From Novosphingobium sp049354825 (lineage in GTDB: Bacteria > Pseudomonadota > Alphaproteobacteria > Sphingomonadales > Sphingomonadaceae): 64,000 bases of DNA. Location of the stretch: assembly GCF_049354825.1 (NCBI RefSeq), contig NZ_CP186480.1, positions 682,001-746,000 on the forward strand, read 5' to 3'. Each line of letters begins with the position of its first letter. The stretch's first letter is position 1. A program made the translations under genes and the position numbers. This document shows, piece by piece, positions 41,841-51,147 of the stretch. The notes under the pieces were generated by a model. The model did no database searches and was not told the DNA's origin. It saw only the letters and a list, made by a program, of their open reading frames with translations.

Positions 41841-43418
41841 TCAGGCCGCGAACTGGTTCATGGTGTTTGCGGCGCCGCCGGCCTTGAGCGCGGCTTCGCC
41901 GGCAAAGTATTCCTTGTGGTCGTCACCGATGTCGCTGCCGCTCATGTTCTGATGCCTCACGCAGGCGATCCCTTGGCGGATCTCCTCGCGCTGCACCCCT
42001 TTGACGTAGCCGAGCATCCCCTGTTCGCCGAAATAATCGCGCGCCAGGTTGTCGGTGCTGAGCGCCGCGGTGTGATAAGTCGGCAAGGTGATCAGGTGGT
42101 GGAAGATGCCTGCCCGCGCCGCCGTGTCCTTCTGGAAGGTGCGGATACGCTCGTCGGCCTCCGCCGCCAGCTCGGTCGCATCGTAGTCGACGCTCATCAG
42201 CCGCGCCCGGTCGTAGGCCGACAGGTCCTTGCCATCTTCCTGCCAGGCGTCAAACACTTGCTGGCGGAAGTTCAGAGTCCAGTTGAAGCTGGGCGAATTG
42301 TTATAGACCAGCTTGGCGTTGGGAATTACCGCCCGAACCCGGTCCACCATTCCCGCGATCTGGGCGATGTGCGGCTTCTCGGTTTCGATCCACAACAGGT
42401 CGGCACCGTTCTGCAGGCTGGTAATGCAGTCGAGCACGCAGCGGTCTTCGCCGGTGCCCGGCCGGAACTGGAACAGGTTCGACGGCAAGCGCCTGGGGCG
42501 CATCACCTTGCCGCTGCGGCTGATGAGTACCTCGCCGTGGCCCACGGCGGTGACCTCCTCGCAGTCGAGAAAGCCGTTGTACTGGTCGCCGATGTCGCCT
42601 GGCACGGTGCTGTAGGCGATCTGCTTGGTCAGGCCCGCGCCCAGGCTGTCGGTGCGCGCCACGATGACGCCGTCGTCGACGCCGAGCTCCATGAAGGCAT
42701 AGCGAACCGCGCGGATTTTCGCGAGGAAGTCCTCGTGCGGGACGGTCACCTTGCCGTCCTGGTGGCCGCACTGCTTTTCGTCCGAGACCTGGTTCTCGAT
42801 CTGGATGCAGCAGGCGCCCGCCTCGATGAACCGCCTGGCGAGCAGATAGGTCGCCTCGGCATTGCCGAAGCCCGCGTCGATATCGGCGATGATCGGAACG
42901 ACGTGCGTTTCGAAGTTGTCGATGGCGTGACCGATGCGCGCGGCCTCTACCGCGTTGCCGGCACCGCGCGCCGCGTCGAGATCGCGGAACAGGAGGCCCA
43001 GTTCGCGGGCGTCAGCCTGCTTCAGGAACGTGTAGAGTTCCTCGATCAGGTCCGACACGCTGGTCTTTTCGTGCATCGATTGGTCGGGCAGTGGGCCGAA
43101 CTGACTGCGTAGCGCCGCGACCATCCAGCCTGACAAGTACAGATACCTGCCGCGGGTCGAGCCGAAGTGCTTCTTAATCGCGATGACCTTCTGCTGGCCG
43201 ATGAAGCCGTGCCAGCAACCGAGCGACTGCGTATACGCAGCCGGGTCGGCATCATACGTGGCCATGTCCTCGCGCATGATCTTCGCGGTGTAGCGCGCGA
43301 TGTCGAGCCCAGTCCGAAACCGGTTCTGAAGGCGCATGCGGGCGACCGATTCAGGGTCTATCCCTTGGTGGGGCAGGATGGAGTCGGCGGCGCGGGCGAT
43401 AGTCTCGGCGTATGTCAT
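41841..43418 (-). CDS. aceA: Isocitrate lyase
   Basis: A 525-residue isocitrate lyase of the larger (about 530-residue) class, beginning MTYAETIARA after GGGGACC; a longer frame adds 43 unlikely residues. It cleaves isocitrate to glyoxylate and succinate in the glyoxylate shunt. The active-site segment reads DEKQCGHQDGK, with the catalytic Cys, instead of the KKCGH of the short enzymes; this is normal for the long class. Substrate-binding blocks include HFGSTRGRYLYLSGW and FNWTLNFRQQVFDAW. It is divergent from an ScfR-type regulator, which probably controls it. No malate synthase gene lies in the window. Confidence 0.95.
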   Translation of the reverse strand: MTYAETIARAADSILPHQGIDPESVARMRLQNRFRTGLDIARYTAKIMREDMATYDADPAAYTQSLGCWHGFIGQQKVIAIKKHFGSTRGRYLYLSGWMVAALRSQFGPLPDQSMHEKTSVSDLIEELYTFLKQADARELGLLFRDLDAARGAGNAVEAARIGHAIDNFETHVVPIIADIDAGFGNAEATYLLARRFIEAGACCIQIENQVSDEKQCGHQDGKVTVPHEDFLAKIRAVRYAFMELGVDDGVIVARTDSLGAGLTKQIAYSTVPGDIGDQYNGFLDCEEVTAVGHGEVLISRSGKVMRPRRLPSNLFQFRPGTGEDRCVLDCITSLQNGADLLWIETEKPHIAQIAGMVDRVRAVIPNAKLVYNNSPSFNWTLNFRQQVFDAWQEDGKDLSAYDRARLMSVDYDATELAAEADERIRTFQKDTAARAGIFHHLITLPTYHTAALSTDNLARDYFGEQGMLGYVKGVQREEIRQGIACVRHQNMSGSDIGDDHKEYFAGEAALKAGGAANTMNQFAA

Positions 43419-43503
43419 GGGTAGGTCCCCGTAATGGCTGACCCTTCGATACCGCCGCGACGGACCTTCGCGGTAGGCAAAGTTACAACAAAATGTGTCT
43501 GTA

Positions 43504-43537
43504 AGCGCTGCATTGGCGCTCCCAGCTTGCAAGGCTG
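43504..43537. promoter_or_regulatory. Palindromes between aceA and its regulator
   Basis: AGCGC (43504-43508) with GCGCT (43516-43520) form a perfect 5-bp inverted repeat around TGCATTG. Next to it, 43523-43537 is a near-palindrome with CAGC/GCTG arms around TTGCAA. RamB/ScfR-type regulators are recalled to bind sites with a TTTGCAAA-like core, so this is a candidate operator for the regulator that starts at 43562. The site sits in the short divergent promoter region. Confidence 0.5.
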
Positions 43538-43561
43538 TAAATTTCATGACAAGCGACGCGA

Positions 43562-44953
43562 GTGAGCAAGGTTGCAGTCCTCGCCGGTCCCTCGCTGCGC
43601 CGTCTGCGCCGACGGGATGGGTTGACCCAGGCCGCGATGGCGGCGCGCATCGGGATCTCTCCCAGCTATTTGAACCTCCTCGAGCGCAACCAACGACCGC
43701 TTACCGCCCGCCTGCTGGTCCAGCTCGCCGAACAGTTCGATTTCGACCCCCGCAGCCTGCGCCGCGACGAGGAAGTCGGCGGGGTGGAGGGGATGCGTCG
43801 CCGTCTTGCCGATCAGCGCTTCGCCGATCTCGCCATCGACCGCGACGAGATTGCCGAATGGCTGGCGGCGGCGCCTCAAGGCGCGCTGGCGTTCGCGCGG
43901 CTGTTCGATGGCGCCGGCGCGGGCGCACCCGACACCGGCAACGATTCGGTAGAACTTGCCCGCCGCGAGATCGAGCGCTGGCGCAACCATTTCGCCGACC
44001 TCGACAGCGCCGCCGAAGCCCTGGCCGACGACTTGCGGCTGACCAACGGCGATGTGGGCACCGCGCTGACCGAGCGGCTGCGCCAGCGTCACCAGCTCGG
44101 CGTCCGGATACTCCCCCGCGACGTCATGCCCGATGCGCTGCGACGGGTCGATTTCCATGCCCGGCAGATCCAGCTCAGCGAACTGCTCGACGGGGCGGCG
44201 CGCAATTTCCAGCTGGCGGTGCAGATCGCGCTTCTCGAACAGCGCGAGGCGATCGACACGCTAGCCGCCGGCGCCCAGTTTGCCGATCGGACCGCGCGAT
44301 TGCTGCTGCGCCGCCACTTGGTCAATTACGTCGCCGCGGCGGTGCTGATGCCTTACGGCCGCTTCCTGCGCGCCTGCGACGCCACCGGGTACGACCTGGG
44401 GCTGCTGCAACGCCGCTTCGGCGTCGGTTTCGAGCAGCTCGCCCACCGCCTGACCACGCTGCAGCGCGTCGGCGAGCGCGGCTTGCCGCTGTTCATGGCG
44501 CGCGTCGACCGCGCCGGACAGTTTTCCAAGCGTTACGCAGGCGCCAGCGCGACGCCGCTGTTCGACGGCCGCGTCGGCTGCCCGAAGTGGTTGGCGCATA
44601 CCGCGTTTGCCGATCCCGGTCGGGAGCAGGCCCAGCTGATCGAGTTTGCCGATCCGGTCGGCACGAAGACGCGCTGGCTGTGTCTGGCGCGCACGGTCGA
44701 GCGCAGCGGCGCCGCGGCGGGCGAAGGTGCGGCCTTCGTCGTCGTCGTCGGGGTCGAGGCCCGGCTGGCCGCGCCGATGGCCGCGTCGCGCGGGCTCGCG
44801 CTCGACGACGGTGCCCTGGCGGTCGAGACCGGGCCGGGCTGCGCCGCCTGTCCGCGGATGGACTGCCTCCAGCGCGCGCTGCCACCGCGCGGCGCCCTGC
44901 TGGCGATGGAGGACCGATCGCGCGGGCTGACCCCGTTTACCATCGTTGGATAG
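43562..44953 (+). CDS. XRE-family ScfR/RamB-type regulator of acyl metabolism
   Basis: A 463-residue protein starting at GTG 43562. An N-terminal XRE helix-turn-helix (LRRLRRRDGLTQAAMAARIGISPSYLNLLERNQRPLT) is followed by a long middle region with an ImmA/IrrE-like (DUF955) part, whose HExxH is not intact, and by a C-terminal ScfR/DUF2083-type domain (GCPKWLAHTAFADPG, GPGCAACPRMDCLQRALP). Cysteines near the C-terminus (CAAC, C) are conserved in this group. Relatives regulate the glyoxylate shunt and propionate or acetate metabolism, fitting its divergence from aceA. The ligand is unknown. Confidence 0.88.
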   Translation: MSKVAVLAGPSLRRLRRRDGLTQAAMAARIGISPSYLNLLERNQRPLTARLLVQLAEQFDFDPRSLRRDEEVGGVEGMRRRLADQRFADLAIDRDEIAEWLAAAPQGALAFARLFDGAGAGAPDTGNDSVELARREIERWRNHFADLDSAAEALADDLRLTNGDVGTALTERLRQRHQLGVRILPRDVMPDALRRVDFHARQIQLSELLDGAARNFQLAVQIALLEQREAIDTLAAGAQFADRTARLLLRRHLVNYVAAAVLMPYGRFLRACDATGYDLGLLQRRFGVGFEQLAHRLTTLQRVGERGLPLFMARVDRAGQFSKRYAGASATPLFDGRVGCPKWLAHTAFADPGREQAQLIEFADPVGTKTRWLCLARTVERSGAAAGEGAAFVVVVGVEARLAAPMAASRGLALDDGALAVETGPGCAACPRMDCLQRALPPRGALLAMEDRSRGLTPFTIVG

Positions 44954-45034
44954 GGGGCGCGGAACCAGTGCCGGTGCACCGCGTTTCGTTTGCCATCGCG
45001 GCGCTGAAAATGCCGCCGAACCAGGGGATTGATC

Positions 45035-45319
45035 ATGGCTGAAGAACGCTACACCACCGTCGAGACGCCCAGCGGCGATACGCACACCCACACCACTGTC
45101 GTTGACGACGGCGGTCGCAGCGGTGGCGGTGCCGGCTGGCTGATCGCGATCGTGCTGATCCTGGCGCTGGTCGCCGGCATCTACTTCGTCACGCAGTCGA
45201 ACGCGTCGCAGGCGAACAAGGACAACGCGGTCGCCGCGGCGGCCAAGGACGTCGGCAACGCCGCGCAGAACGTCGGCGACGCCGCGCAGAACGCGGCTGA
45301 CAACGTCAAGAAGAACTAA
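45035..45319 (+). CDS. Small single-span membrane protein with Ala/Asn-rich tail
   Basis: A 94-residue protein. A hydrophilic start leads to one membrane helix (about 32-52, GWLIAIVLILALVAGIYFV) and a tail of repeated AAKDVGNAAQNVGDAAQNAADNVKKN, a helical repeat rich in Ala, Asn and Asp. ATG 45035 follows CCAGGGGA. Such tails occur in small sphingomonad proteins of unknown function. A perfect hairpin ends the gene. Confidence 0.7.
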   Translation: MAEERYTTVETPSGDTHTHTTVVDDGGRSGGGAGWLIAIVLILALVAGIYFVTQSNASQANKDNAVAAAAKDVGNAAQNVGDAAQNAADNVKKN

Positions 45320-45359
45320 ATCCGAATACGGCGTCCCGGTGTAAATCCGGGCGACAGTA

Positions 45360-45402
45360 AGAAGGGCGCGAGGCGGCGGAAACCGCGGTTTCGCGCCCTT
45401 CT
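45360..45402 (+). terminator. Hairpin terminator before prsK
   Basis: A perfect 12-bp inverted repeat (45360-45371 with 45391-45402, AGAAGGGCGCGA/TCGCGCCCTTCT) surrounds a GC-rich loop. It lies 41 bases after the preceding stop codon and before the prsK promoter region. Confidence 0.7.
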
Positions 45403-45496
45403 AGCAGTTCGGCCCGCGGTGTCGGTTTTACTTACACTTAACCCCTGCGCGCTAGGGCGGGGGAATGGGTAAGGCCGAACAGGATGGCAGCGCGCG

Positions 45497-47584
45497 ATGA
45501 CGGCCGGATTGGTGGTCTTCCTGCCGCATGCCGCCGGGGTCCTCACCGCGGCCAGCTCGGCTGCCTGGTTGTTGCCACGCCGGGTGCGCTTCGGCGCTGC
45601 CGGCGTCGTCATCGTCCTGGCGATCGTGATGACGGCGGCCTGGGCGCTGGCCGTGCTGGCAAGCGGGCCCGGCGCGGCTCTGACGGCGCTGTTCGGAGTG
45701 CTGCGCGACGTCGCCTGGCTGGGCGCGGTCTATGCCCTGTTCGCGGAAGACGGCCGGATCGACGCGGTCAAGCCGCTACGGACGCTGTTTGCGGTCATCG
45801 CCGGCGTCGCGCTGGCGCAGCCGATGCTGCTGGGCCTGCTGGTCAGCGACGAAGTGGCCGCCGCCGTGCGCGACGATATCTTCGGCCTCAGCGCCCTGTT
45901 CCGCCTGCTGTTCGATGTCGGTGCGCTGGTCCTCCTCCACAATCTCTACAGCGGCGCCTCGGCCACGTCACGGCCGATCCTGCGCTGGCCGGCGATCGGA
46001 CTGGCGCTGGCCTGGTGCTTCGATCTTAATTATTTCGCGATCGCCTACCTCGACGGCGCGGTGCCCGAAACGCTTGGCGGACTGCGCGGGCTGACCGCGC
46101 TGCCGCTGGCGGCGCTGCCGGCTTTCGGCGTGCGCCGGGGCAACGAGGCGCTGCGCCTGGCGCCGTCGCGCGCGGTTGCGTTCCAGTCGGCGTCGCTGCT
46201 GCTGATCGGCGGCTACCTGCTGACGATGGTCGCGGTCGCGCGCGCGCTCGCCGAACGCGGCACCACGCTCGCCACCGCGCTGCAGGTCGGGTTCACCGTG
46301 GCGGCGTCGCTCGCGGCGCTGACGGTGCTGCCGTCGCGCCGGCTGCGCGGATGGCTGCGCGTGACGGTGACCAAGCACTTGTTCCAGCACCGCTACGACT
46401 ACCGCGCCGAATGGCTGCGATTCACCCGCACGGTCGCGCAAAGCGGGGTCGGCGGCGGAATCCCCCTTGAGGAACGCGCGGTCAAGGCGGTCGCCGACAT
46501 CGTCGACAGTCCCGCCGGATTGCTGCTGTCGCCCGACGACAGCGGCCGGTTCGCGCTGGCGGCGCGGTGGCAGTGGCCGACCGCCGACGTGCCCGGCATG
46601 GCGCTAGACAACCACACCGCGGCCTGGTTCGAGCGCAGCGGCCACGTGGTCGACATCGACGCGATACGTCACGGCGGCGGCACGATCGAGGACGCGGTCA
46701 TTCCAGCCTGGGCGCTCGAAACCGCGCGCGCCTGGGCGATGGTGCCGCTGATTCACTATGACCGCCTGATCGGCGTGATCGTGCTGGCCAGCCCGGCCCA
46801 CCGCCGTCTGCTCGACTGGGAGGATTTCGACCTTCTGCGCGTCGCCGGCCAACAGCTTGCCAGCTACCTGGCCGAACGGTCAGGCCAGCAGGCGCTTGCC
46901 GAGGCGGCGCGGTTCGATGATTTCCACCGCCGCATCGCCTTCGTCATGCACGATATCAAGAACCTGGCCAGCCAGCTCGGCTTGCTGGCCCGTAACGCCG
47001 AGCGTCACGCCGAAAACCCCGATTTCCGGGCCGACATGCTACTGACGCTGCGCAACTCGGCCGACAAGCTCAACGCGCTGCTGCGTCGCTTGTCGCAGTA
47101 CCGGCCGGAGAACGAGGGGACCGCGCGCGAAGTCCGTGTCGATCGCCTCGCCGCCGCCGTCGTCGAGGATGTCCGTGCGCTTCACCCGGTCGAACTGGTG
47201 CGCGCCGACGACGTCGCCGTGATGGCGCTGCCCGACCCGCTCGAGCAGGCGCTTGCCCACCTGGTCCGCAACGCCATCGACGCCTCGACCGCCGGCACGC
47301 CGGTGTTCGTGTCGGTGGCGGCCGAGCCGCTCCACGCCGCGATCGACGTGATCGACGGTGGCATCGGGATGAGCGCCGATTTCGTCCGCCACGGTCTGTT
47401 CAAACCGTTCGTCTCGTCCAAGCCGGGCGGCTTCGGCCTCGGCGCCTACGAAGCGCGCGAGCTCGTCCGCGCGATGGGCGGTTCGCTCGACGTCGAATCG
47501 CGCGAAGGCGTCGGCACCCGTTTCACCATTCGCCTGCCCCGCGCCGCCGCGGTGCACCCAGTACCCGAAAGGATATCCGCATGA
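45497..47584 (+). CDS. prsK: PrsK, PEP-CTERM/XrtA-system histidine kinase
   Basis: A 695-residue membrane histidine kinase. Eight or so N-terminal helices (residues 1-290) precede a GAF-like sensor (about 325-460) and a kinase core with the phospho-acceptor His in VMHDIKNLASQLGLLARNAERH. The ATPase domain has NAIDAS, DGGIGMS and GGFGLGAYEARELVRAMGGSLDVES. This long N-terminal membrane domain and core match PrsK, the kinase associated with exosortase A/PEP-CTERM gene sets. It overlaps prsR by four bases. No exosortase or PEP-CTERM protein is in the window. The regulated genes must be elsewhere. Confidence 0.88.
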   Translation: MTAGLVVFLPHAAGVLTAASSAAWLLPRRVRFGAAGVVIVLAIVMTAAWALAVLASGPGAALTALFGVLRDVAWLGAVYALFAEDGRIDAVKPLRTLFAVIAGVALAQPMLLGLLVSDEVAAAVRDDIFGLSALFRLLFDVGALVLLHNLYSGASATSRPILRWPAIGLALAWCFDLNYFAIAYLDGAVPETLGGLRGLTALPLAALPAFGVRRGNEALRLAPSRAVAFQSASLLLIGGYLLTMVAVARALAERGTTLATALQVGFTVAASLAALTVLPSRRLRGWLRVTVTKHLFQHRYDYRAEWLRFTRTVAQSGVGGGIPLEERAVKAVADIVDSPAGLLLSPDDSGRFALAARWQWPTADVPGMALDNHTAAWFERSGHVVDIDAIRHGGGTIEDAVIPAWALETARAWAMVPLIHYDRLIGVIVLASPAHRRLLDWEDFDLLRVAGQQLASYLAERSGQQALAEAARFDDFHRRIAFVMHDIKNLASQLGLLARNAERHAENPDFRADMLLTLRNSADKLNALLRRLSQYRPENEGTAREVRVDRLAAAVVEDVRALHPVELVRADDVAVMALPDPLEQALAHLVRNAIDASTAGTPVFVSVAAEPLHAAIDVIDGGIGMSADFVRHGLFKPFVSSKPGGFGLGAYEARELVRAMGGSLDVESREGVGTRFTIRLPRAAAVHPVPERISA

Positions 47585-48948
47585 GCGCCGACCTGCGCCC
47601 GAAGCTTCTCGTCGTCGAGGACGACCCCGGCCTGCAGGCGCAGCTCAAGTGGGCGTGGTCGGATTACGACGTTACAATCGTGGGCGATCGCGCCTCGGCC
47701 ATCGCCGCGTTGCGCGCCGATGAGCCGGCCGTCGTCACTCTCGACCTCGGGCTGCCGCCCGATCCCGACGGTGTGAGCGAGGGTATGGCCGTGCTCGACG
47801 CGATCATGGAACTGAAGCCCGACACCAAGGTGGTCGTCGCCAGCGGACATGGCGCGCGCGAAAGCGCGCTCCACGCGATCGCACGCGGCGCTTATGATTT
47901 CTATGCCAAGCCGGTCGATATCGAGGCGCTCGGCCTGATCGTCGGGCGCGCATTGCGTCTTCACGCGATCGAGGCCGAGAACCGTGCGCTGGCCGCGCGC
48001 GTCGGCAAGGAAAACCGCGTGCTGGGCAGCATGATCACCGCGGCGCCCGAGATGGTCCGCGTCGCCCGCACGATCGAGCGTGTGGCCAACACCCGCGTAT
48101 CGGTCATGCTGCTGGGGGCCAGCGGGACGGGCAAGGAACTGCTCGCGCGCGGCCTGCACGAGGCAAGCGACCGCGCGGGCGGCGCGTTTGTGGCGATCAA
48201 CTGCGCGGCGATCCCCGAAAACCTCCTGGAAAGTGAGCTGTTCGGGCACGAGAAGGGGGCTTTCACCGGCGCGGTCAAGACCACCGAGGGCAAGATCGAG
48301 CAGGCCGCCGGCGGCACCCTGTTCCTCGACGAAGTGGGCGACATCCCGCTCCACCTCCAGGTCAAGCTGCTGCGGTTCCTGCAGGAACGCGTGATCGAGC
48401 GGGTGGGATCACGCGCCTCGATCCCGGTCGATACCAGGATCGTCTGCGCCACGCACCAGAACCTGGAGGCGATGATCGCCGAAGGGCGCTTTCGCGAGGA
48501 CCTGTTCTACCGCCTGGCCGAGATCGTGGTGCGCATCCCGTCGCTGGCCGAACGCCCGGGCGACGCGCCGCTGCTGGCCAAGGCGTTCCTGGCGCGCTTC
48601 GCGGCCGAAATGAATCCCGCGGTCAAGGGATTCGCGCCCGACGCGCTGGCGGCCATCGATGCCTGGCCGTGGCCGGGCAATGTCCGCGAACTGGAAAACC
48701 GCGTCAAGCGCGCGACGATCATGGCTGAGGGCAAGCTCGTTACCGCCGCCGACCTCGACCTCGGGGGCGCGACGGGCGAGGGCGAGGCGGCACTCAACCT
48801 GAAGTCTGCGCGCGAACAGACCGATCGCAAGCTGATCCGCCATGCCCTGGCGCGCAGCGAGGGCAACATTTCCTCGACCGCCAAGATGCTGGGGATCAGT
48901 CGGCCGACGCTTTACGACCTGATCAGGCAGTATGACCTGAGCGCCTGA
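47581..48948 (+). CDS. prsR: PrsR, sigma-54-dependent response regulator
   Basis: A 455-residue NtrC-type regulator. The receiver domain (1-125) has the phospho-acceptor Asp in VVTLDLGLPPDPDG. The AAA+ domain carries Walker A LLGASGTGKELLA, the sigma-54 contact motif GHEKGAFTGAV, Walker B GGTLFLDEVGD and a Fis-type helix-turn-helix (GNISSTAKMLGISRPTLYDLIRQY). It is the partner of PrsK and should activate RpoN-dependent promoters. The ATG overlaps prsK. Confidence 0.92.
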   Translation: MSADLRPKLLVVEDDPGLQAQLKWAWSDYDVTIVGDRASAIAALRADEPAVVTLDLGLPPDPDGVSEGMAVLDAIMELKPDTKVVVASGHGARESALHAIARGAYDFYAKPVDIEALGLIVGRALRLHAIEAENRALAARVGKENRVLGSMITAAPEMVRVARTIERVANTRVSVMLLGASGTGKELLARGLHEASDRAGGAFVAINCAAIPENLLESELFGHEKGAFTGAVKTTEGKIEQAAGGTLFLDEVGDIPLHLQVKLLRFLQERVIERVGSRASIPVDTRIVCATHQNLEAMIAEGRFREDLFYRLAEIVVRIPSLAERPGDAPLLAKAFLARFAAEMNPAVKGFAPDALAAIDAWPWPGNVRELENRVKRATIMAEGKLVTAADLDLGGATGEGEAALNLKSAREQTDRKLIRHALARSEGNISSTAKMLGISRPTLYDLIRQYDLSA

Positions 48949-48987
48949 GGGTTGCGCGGCTGCACCGGCGCGGGCAGGGCGCGCGCG

Positions 48988-49938
48988 ATGCTGGGGCGGA
49001 TCGATCCGATGGTACGGCTGCTGGTCGCCGCGATTGCCCTGGCGATCGTCCTGCCGGCGTCCGGGCGCTATCACGATGCGGCGCAGTGGATCGCAAACGC
49101 GGCGGTTTTTCTGCTGTTTTTTCTCAACGGCCTGCGCCTGCCGCGCGGTGACGTGCTGGCAGGGCTCGGCAACTGGCGCGTGCTCGGCGCGCTGGCGCTG
49201 TGGTGCTTCGGCGCCATGCCGCTGCTGGGCTGGGGGCTGTGGCACGCCGCCGGGCTCGTCCTGCCGCCGCTGCTGGCGCTGGGGTTTCTCTATTGCGCGG
49301 TCCTGCCTTCGACGGTCCAGTCGGCAACGGCCTATGCGTCGCTGGCAGGCGGCAGCGTCGCGCTGTCGGTCGTAGCCGCGGCCCTGCTCAATATTGTCGG
49401 CGTTTTCGCCAGCGCGCCGATCTTTGCGCTGCTGGGCGGAGCGGCGGGCGCTGCAATGGGCTTGCAGGGGCTGTTCAAGGTTATTGCAATCCTGTTGCTG
49501 CCCTTTGCCTTGGGCCAGGCGTTGCAGCGGCGCTTCGGCGGCTGGGTGGCCAATCATCGCCTCCTGATCGCCAGGGTCGACCGCGTATCGATCGCAACCG
49601 CCGTCTACGTGGCGTTCTCCGGCGCGGTGGCTGAGCGGTTCTGGACCCGTGTCGATGGCATGGGCTGGGCCGGCCTGATTGCGGGCGTGGCGCTGCTCCT
49701 GGCCCTCGCGCACGGCGGTGCGTGGCTGCTGGGCACGTTGATGCGGCGACCGCGGCCCGAACGGATCACGATCCTGTTTGCCGGCGCGCAGAAATCGATC
49801 GCCATGGGGGCGCCGCTGGCAACGATCCTCTTCCGGCCCAACGCGGCGGGGATCGTGCTGCTGCCGATCCTGCTCTATCACCTTGCCCAGATGGTGATCG
49901 CGGCGCCGCTGGCAGCGCGGCTGGCCCGGGACAGCTAG
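48988..49938 (+). CDS. SBF-like bile acid:sodium symporter family protein
   Basis: A 316-residue membrane protein from ATG 48988; earlier GTG/TTG codons lack membrane-protein character. Nine or ten hydrophobic segments include the conserved FLYCAVLPSTVQSATAYASLAGGSVA and the C-terminal AGAQKSIAMGAPLATILF, characteristic of the SBF-like (YfeH) family. The transported solute is unknown. Its stop shares a CTAG with the convergent DUF475 gene. Confidence 0.85.
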   Translation: MLGRIDPMVRLLVAAIALAIVLPASGRYHDAAQWIANAAVFLLFFLNGLRLPRGDVLAGLGNWRVLGALALWCFGAMPLLGWGLWHAAGLVLPPLLALGFLYCAVLPSTVQSATAYASLAGGSVALSVVAAALLNIVGVFASAPIFALLGGAAGAAMGLQGLFKVIAILLLPFALGQALQRRFGGWVANHRLLIARVDRVSIATAVYVAFSGAVAERFWTRVDGMGWAGLIAGVALLLALAHGGAWLLGTLMRRPRPERITILFAGAQKSIAMGAPLATILFRPNAAGIVLLPILLYHLAQMVIAAPLAARLARDS

Positions 49939-51062
49939 GCTTTCTTACGCGCCTTGGCCGGGGCTTTTTTCCGCACCGGCGCCGCGCGGGTCGCGGCGGC
50001 CTTCTTCGCGGCTTGCGAACGCTGGCGGTGTTCGACCTTGCGGTTGTGACGAACCGACCAGACCAGCGACGCCCCGATCATGGCCGCGCCGATCAGCCCG
50101 GTCACGCTCTCCGGAATGTGCCACCGCGCCGACAGTAGCATGATCACGGCCAGCGCCAGGATCGCCCAAAAAGCGCCGTGTTCGAGGTAGCGGTATTCGC
50201 CCAGCGTACCCTTGCGAACCAGCATGATCGTTATGGACCGGACGAACATCGCGCCGATCGACAGGCCGAGCGCGATCACTACCATGTTGTTCGACAAGGC
50301 GAAGGCGCCGATCACGCCGTCGAAACTGAACGAGGCGTCGAGGACGTTGAGGTACAAGAATCCCGCAAGCCCCGAACGTACCGCACTGCCGCGCGCCGCC
50401 TCGCGCAGCTCCAGCACCGCGCCCACCGCTTCGACCGCGACAAAGGCAACGATGCCCAGCGTCCCCGCGATCAGGAAGGTCAGTGCTTCTTCCGCCGGCA
50501 GCATCAGGGTGATGGCGTAAAGTGCGATAAGCAGGACGGCGATCCCGGCCGCGCGGATATGCGAGAACAGCGCCAGCTTTTCTTCAACCCAGCGGATCCA
50601 GTGGACGTCCTTCTCGCCATCGAAAAAGAAATTGAGGCCCACAAGCGCCAGGAACGCGCCGCCGAACCCGGCGATGCCGACATGCGCGCTGCTGACGATC
50701 TTCTCGTAAGCAGACGGGTTGTTTAGCGACAGGCGTACCGCTTCGACCGGCCCGAGCCCCGCGGCGACGGCGACAATGGCCAGCGGGAACACGATCCGCA
50801 TTCCGAACACCGCGATGACCATGCCCCAGGTCAGGAAGCGCTGCTGCCAGACCGCGTCCATGTCCTTCAGCACGGTGGCGTTCACCACCGCGTTGTCGAA
50901 CGACAGCGACACTTCGAGCACGGCCAGGACCAGGACGATCCACAGCACGCTGGCCATCCCGGCCGCCGAACCGCTTTCGTGAAGCCCGTACCACGCCGCG
51001 CCGACCAGGCAGGCCAGCGTAAACAGGATCGAGCCCTTGAACTGGCTCAGCATGCTGGGCAT
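49935..51062 (-). CDS. DUF475 family membrane protein (TerC-related)
   Basis: A 375-residue protein from ATG 51062 (a second ATG at 51053). About nine membrane helices include VLEVSLSFDNAVVNATVLKDMD and the second repeat LNVLDASFSFDGVIGAFALSNNMVVIALGL, with the paired acidic FDN/FDG motifs of the TerC/DUF475 superfamily (metal-ion or membrane-associated processes). The last 35 residues form an unusual Lys/Arg/Ala tail (QAAKKAAATRAAP, KKAPAKARKKA) like histone H1, which should interact with nucleic acid or acidic lipid on the cytoplasmic side. Confidence 0.85.
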   Translation of the reverse strand: MPSMLSQFKGSILFTLACLVGAAWYGLHESGSAAGMASVLWIVLVLAVLEVSLSFDNAVVNATVLKDMDAVWQQRFLTWGMVIAVFGMRIVFPLAIVAVAAGLGPVEAVRLSLNNPSAYEKIVSSAHVGIAGFGGAFLALVGLNFFFDGEKDVHWIRWVEEKLALFSHIRAAGIAVLLIALYAITLMLPAEEALTFLIAGTLGIVAFVAVEAVGAVLELREAARGSAVRSGLAGFLYLNVLDASFSFDGVIGAFALSNNMVVIALGLSIGAMFVRSITIMLVRKGTLGEYRYLEHGAFWAILALAVIMLLSARWHIPESVTGLIGAAMIGASLVWSVRHNRKVEHRQRSQAAKKAAATRAAPVRKKAPAKARKKA

Positions 51063-51147
51063 CGGGACACTCGCTTGGCGCAGGGCGGGGAGGCCCGATC
51101 CATGGCGGCGCCGCGGCCGGCGATCAAGCCCGCCGCGGCGCTTACCC

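Noticed and set aside
45215..45319. Repeated GCGCAGAACGTCGGCGACGCC-like segments
   Set aside because: They are codons for the Ala/Asn helical tail of a small protein, not an intergenic repeat or CRISPR.
49935..50035. Lysine/alanine-rich end of DUF475 as a possible frameshift artefact
   Set aside because: The frame ends on a CTAG shared with the convergent gene, and the membrane domain runs without break into the tail.
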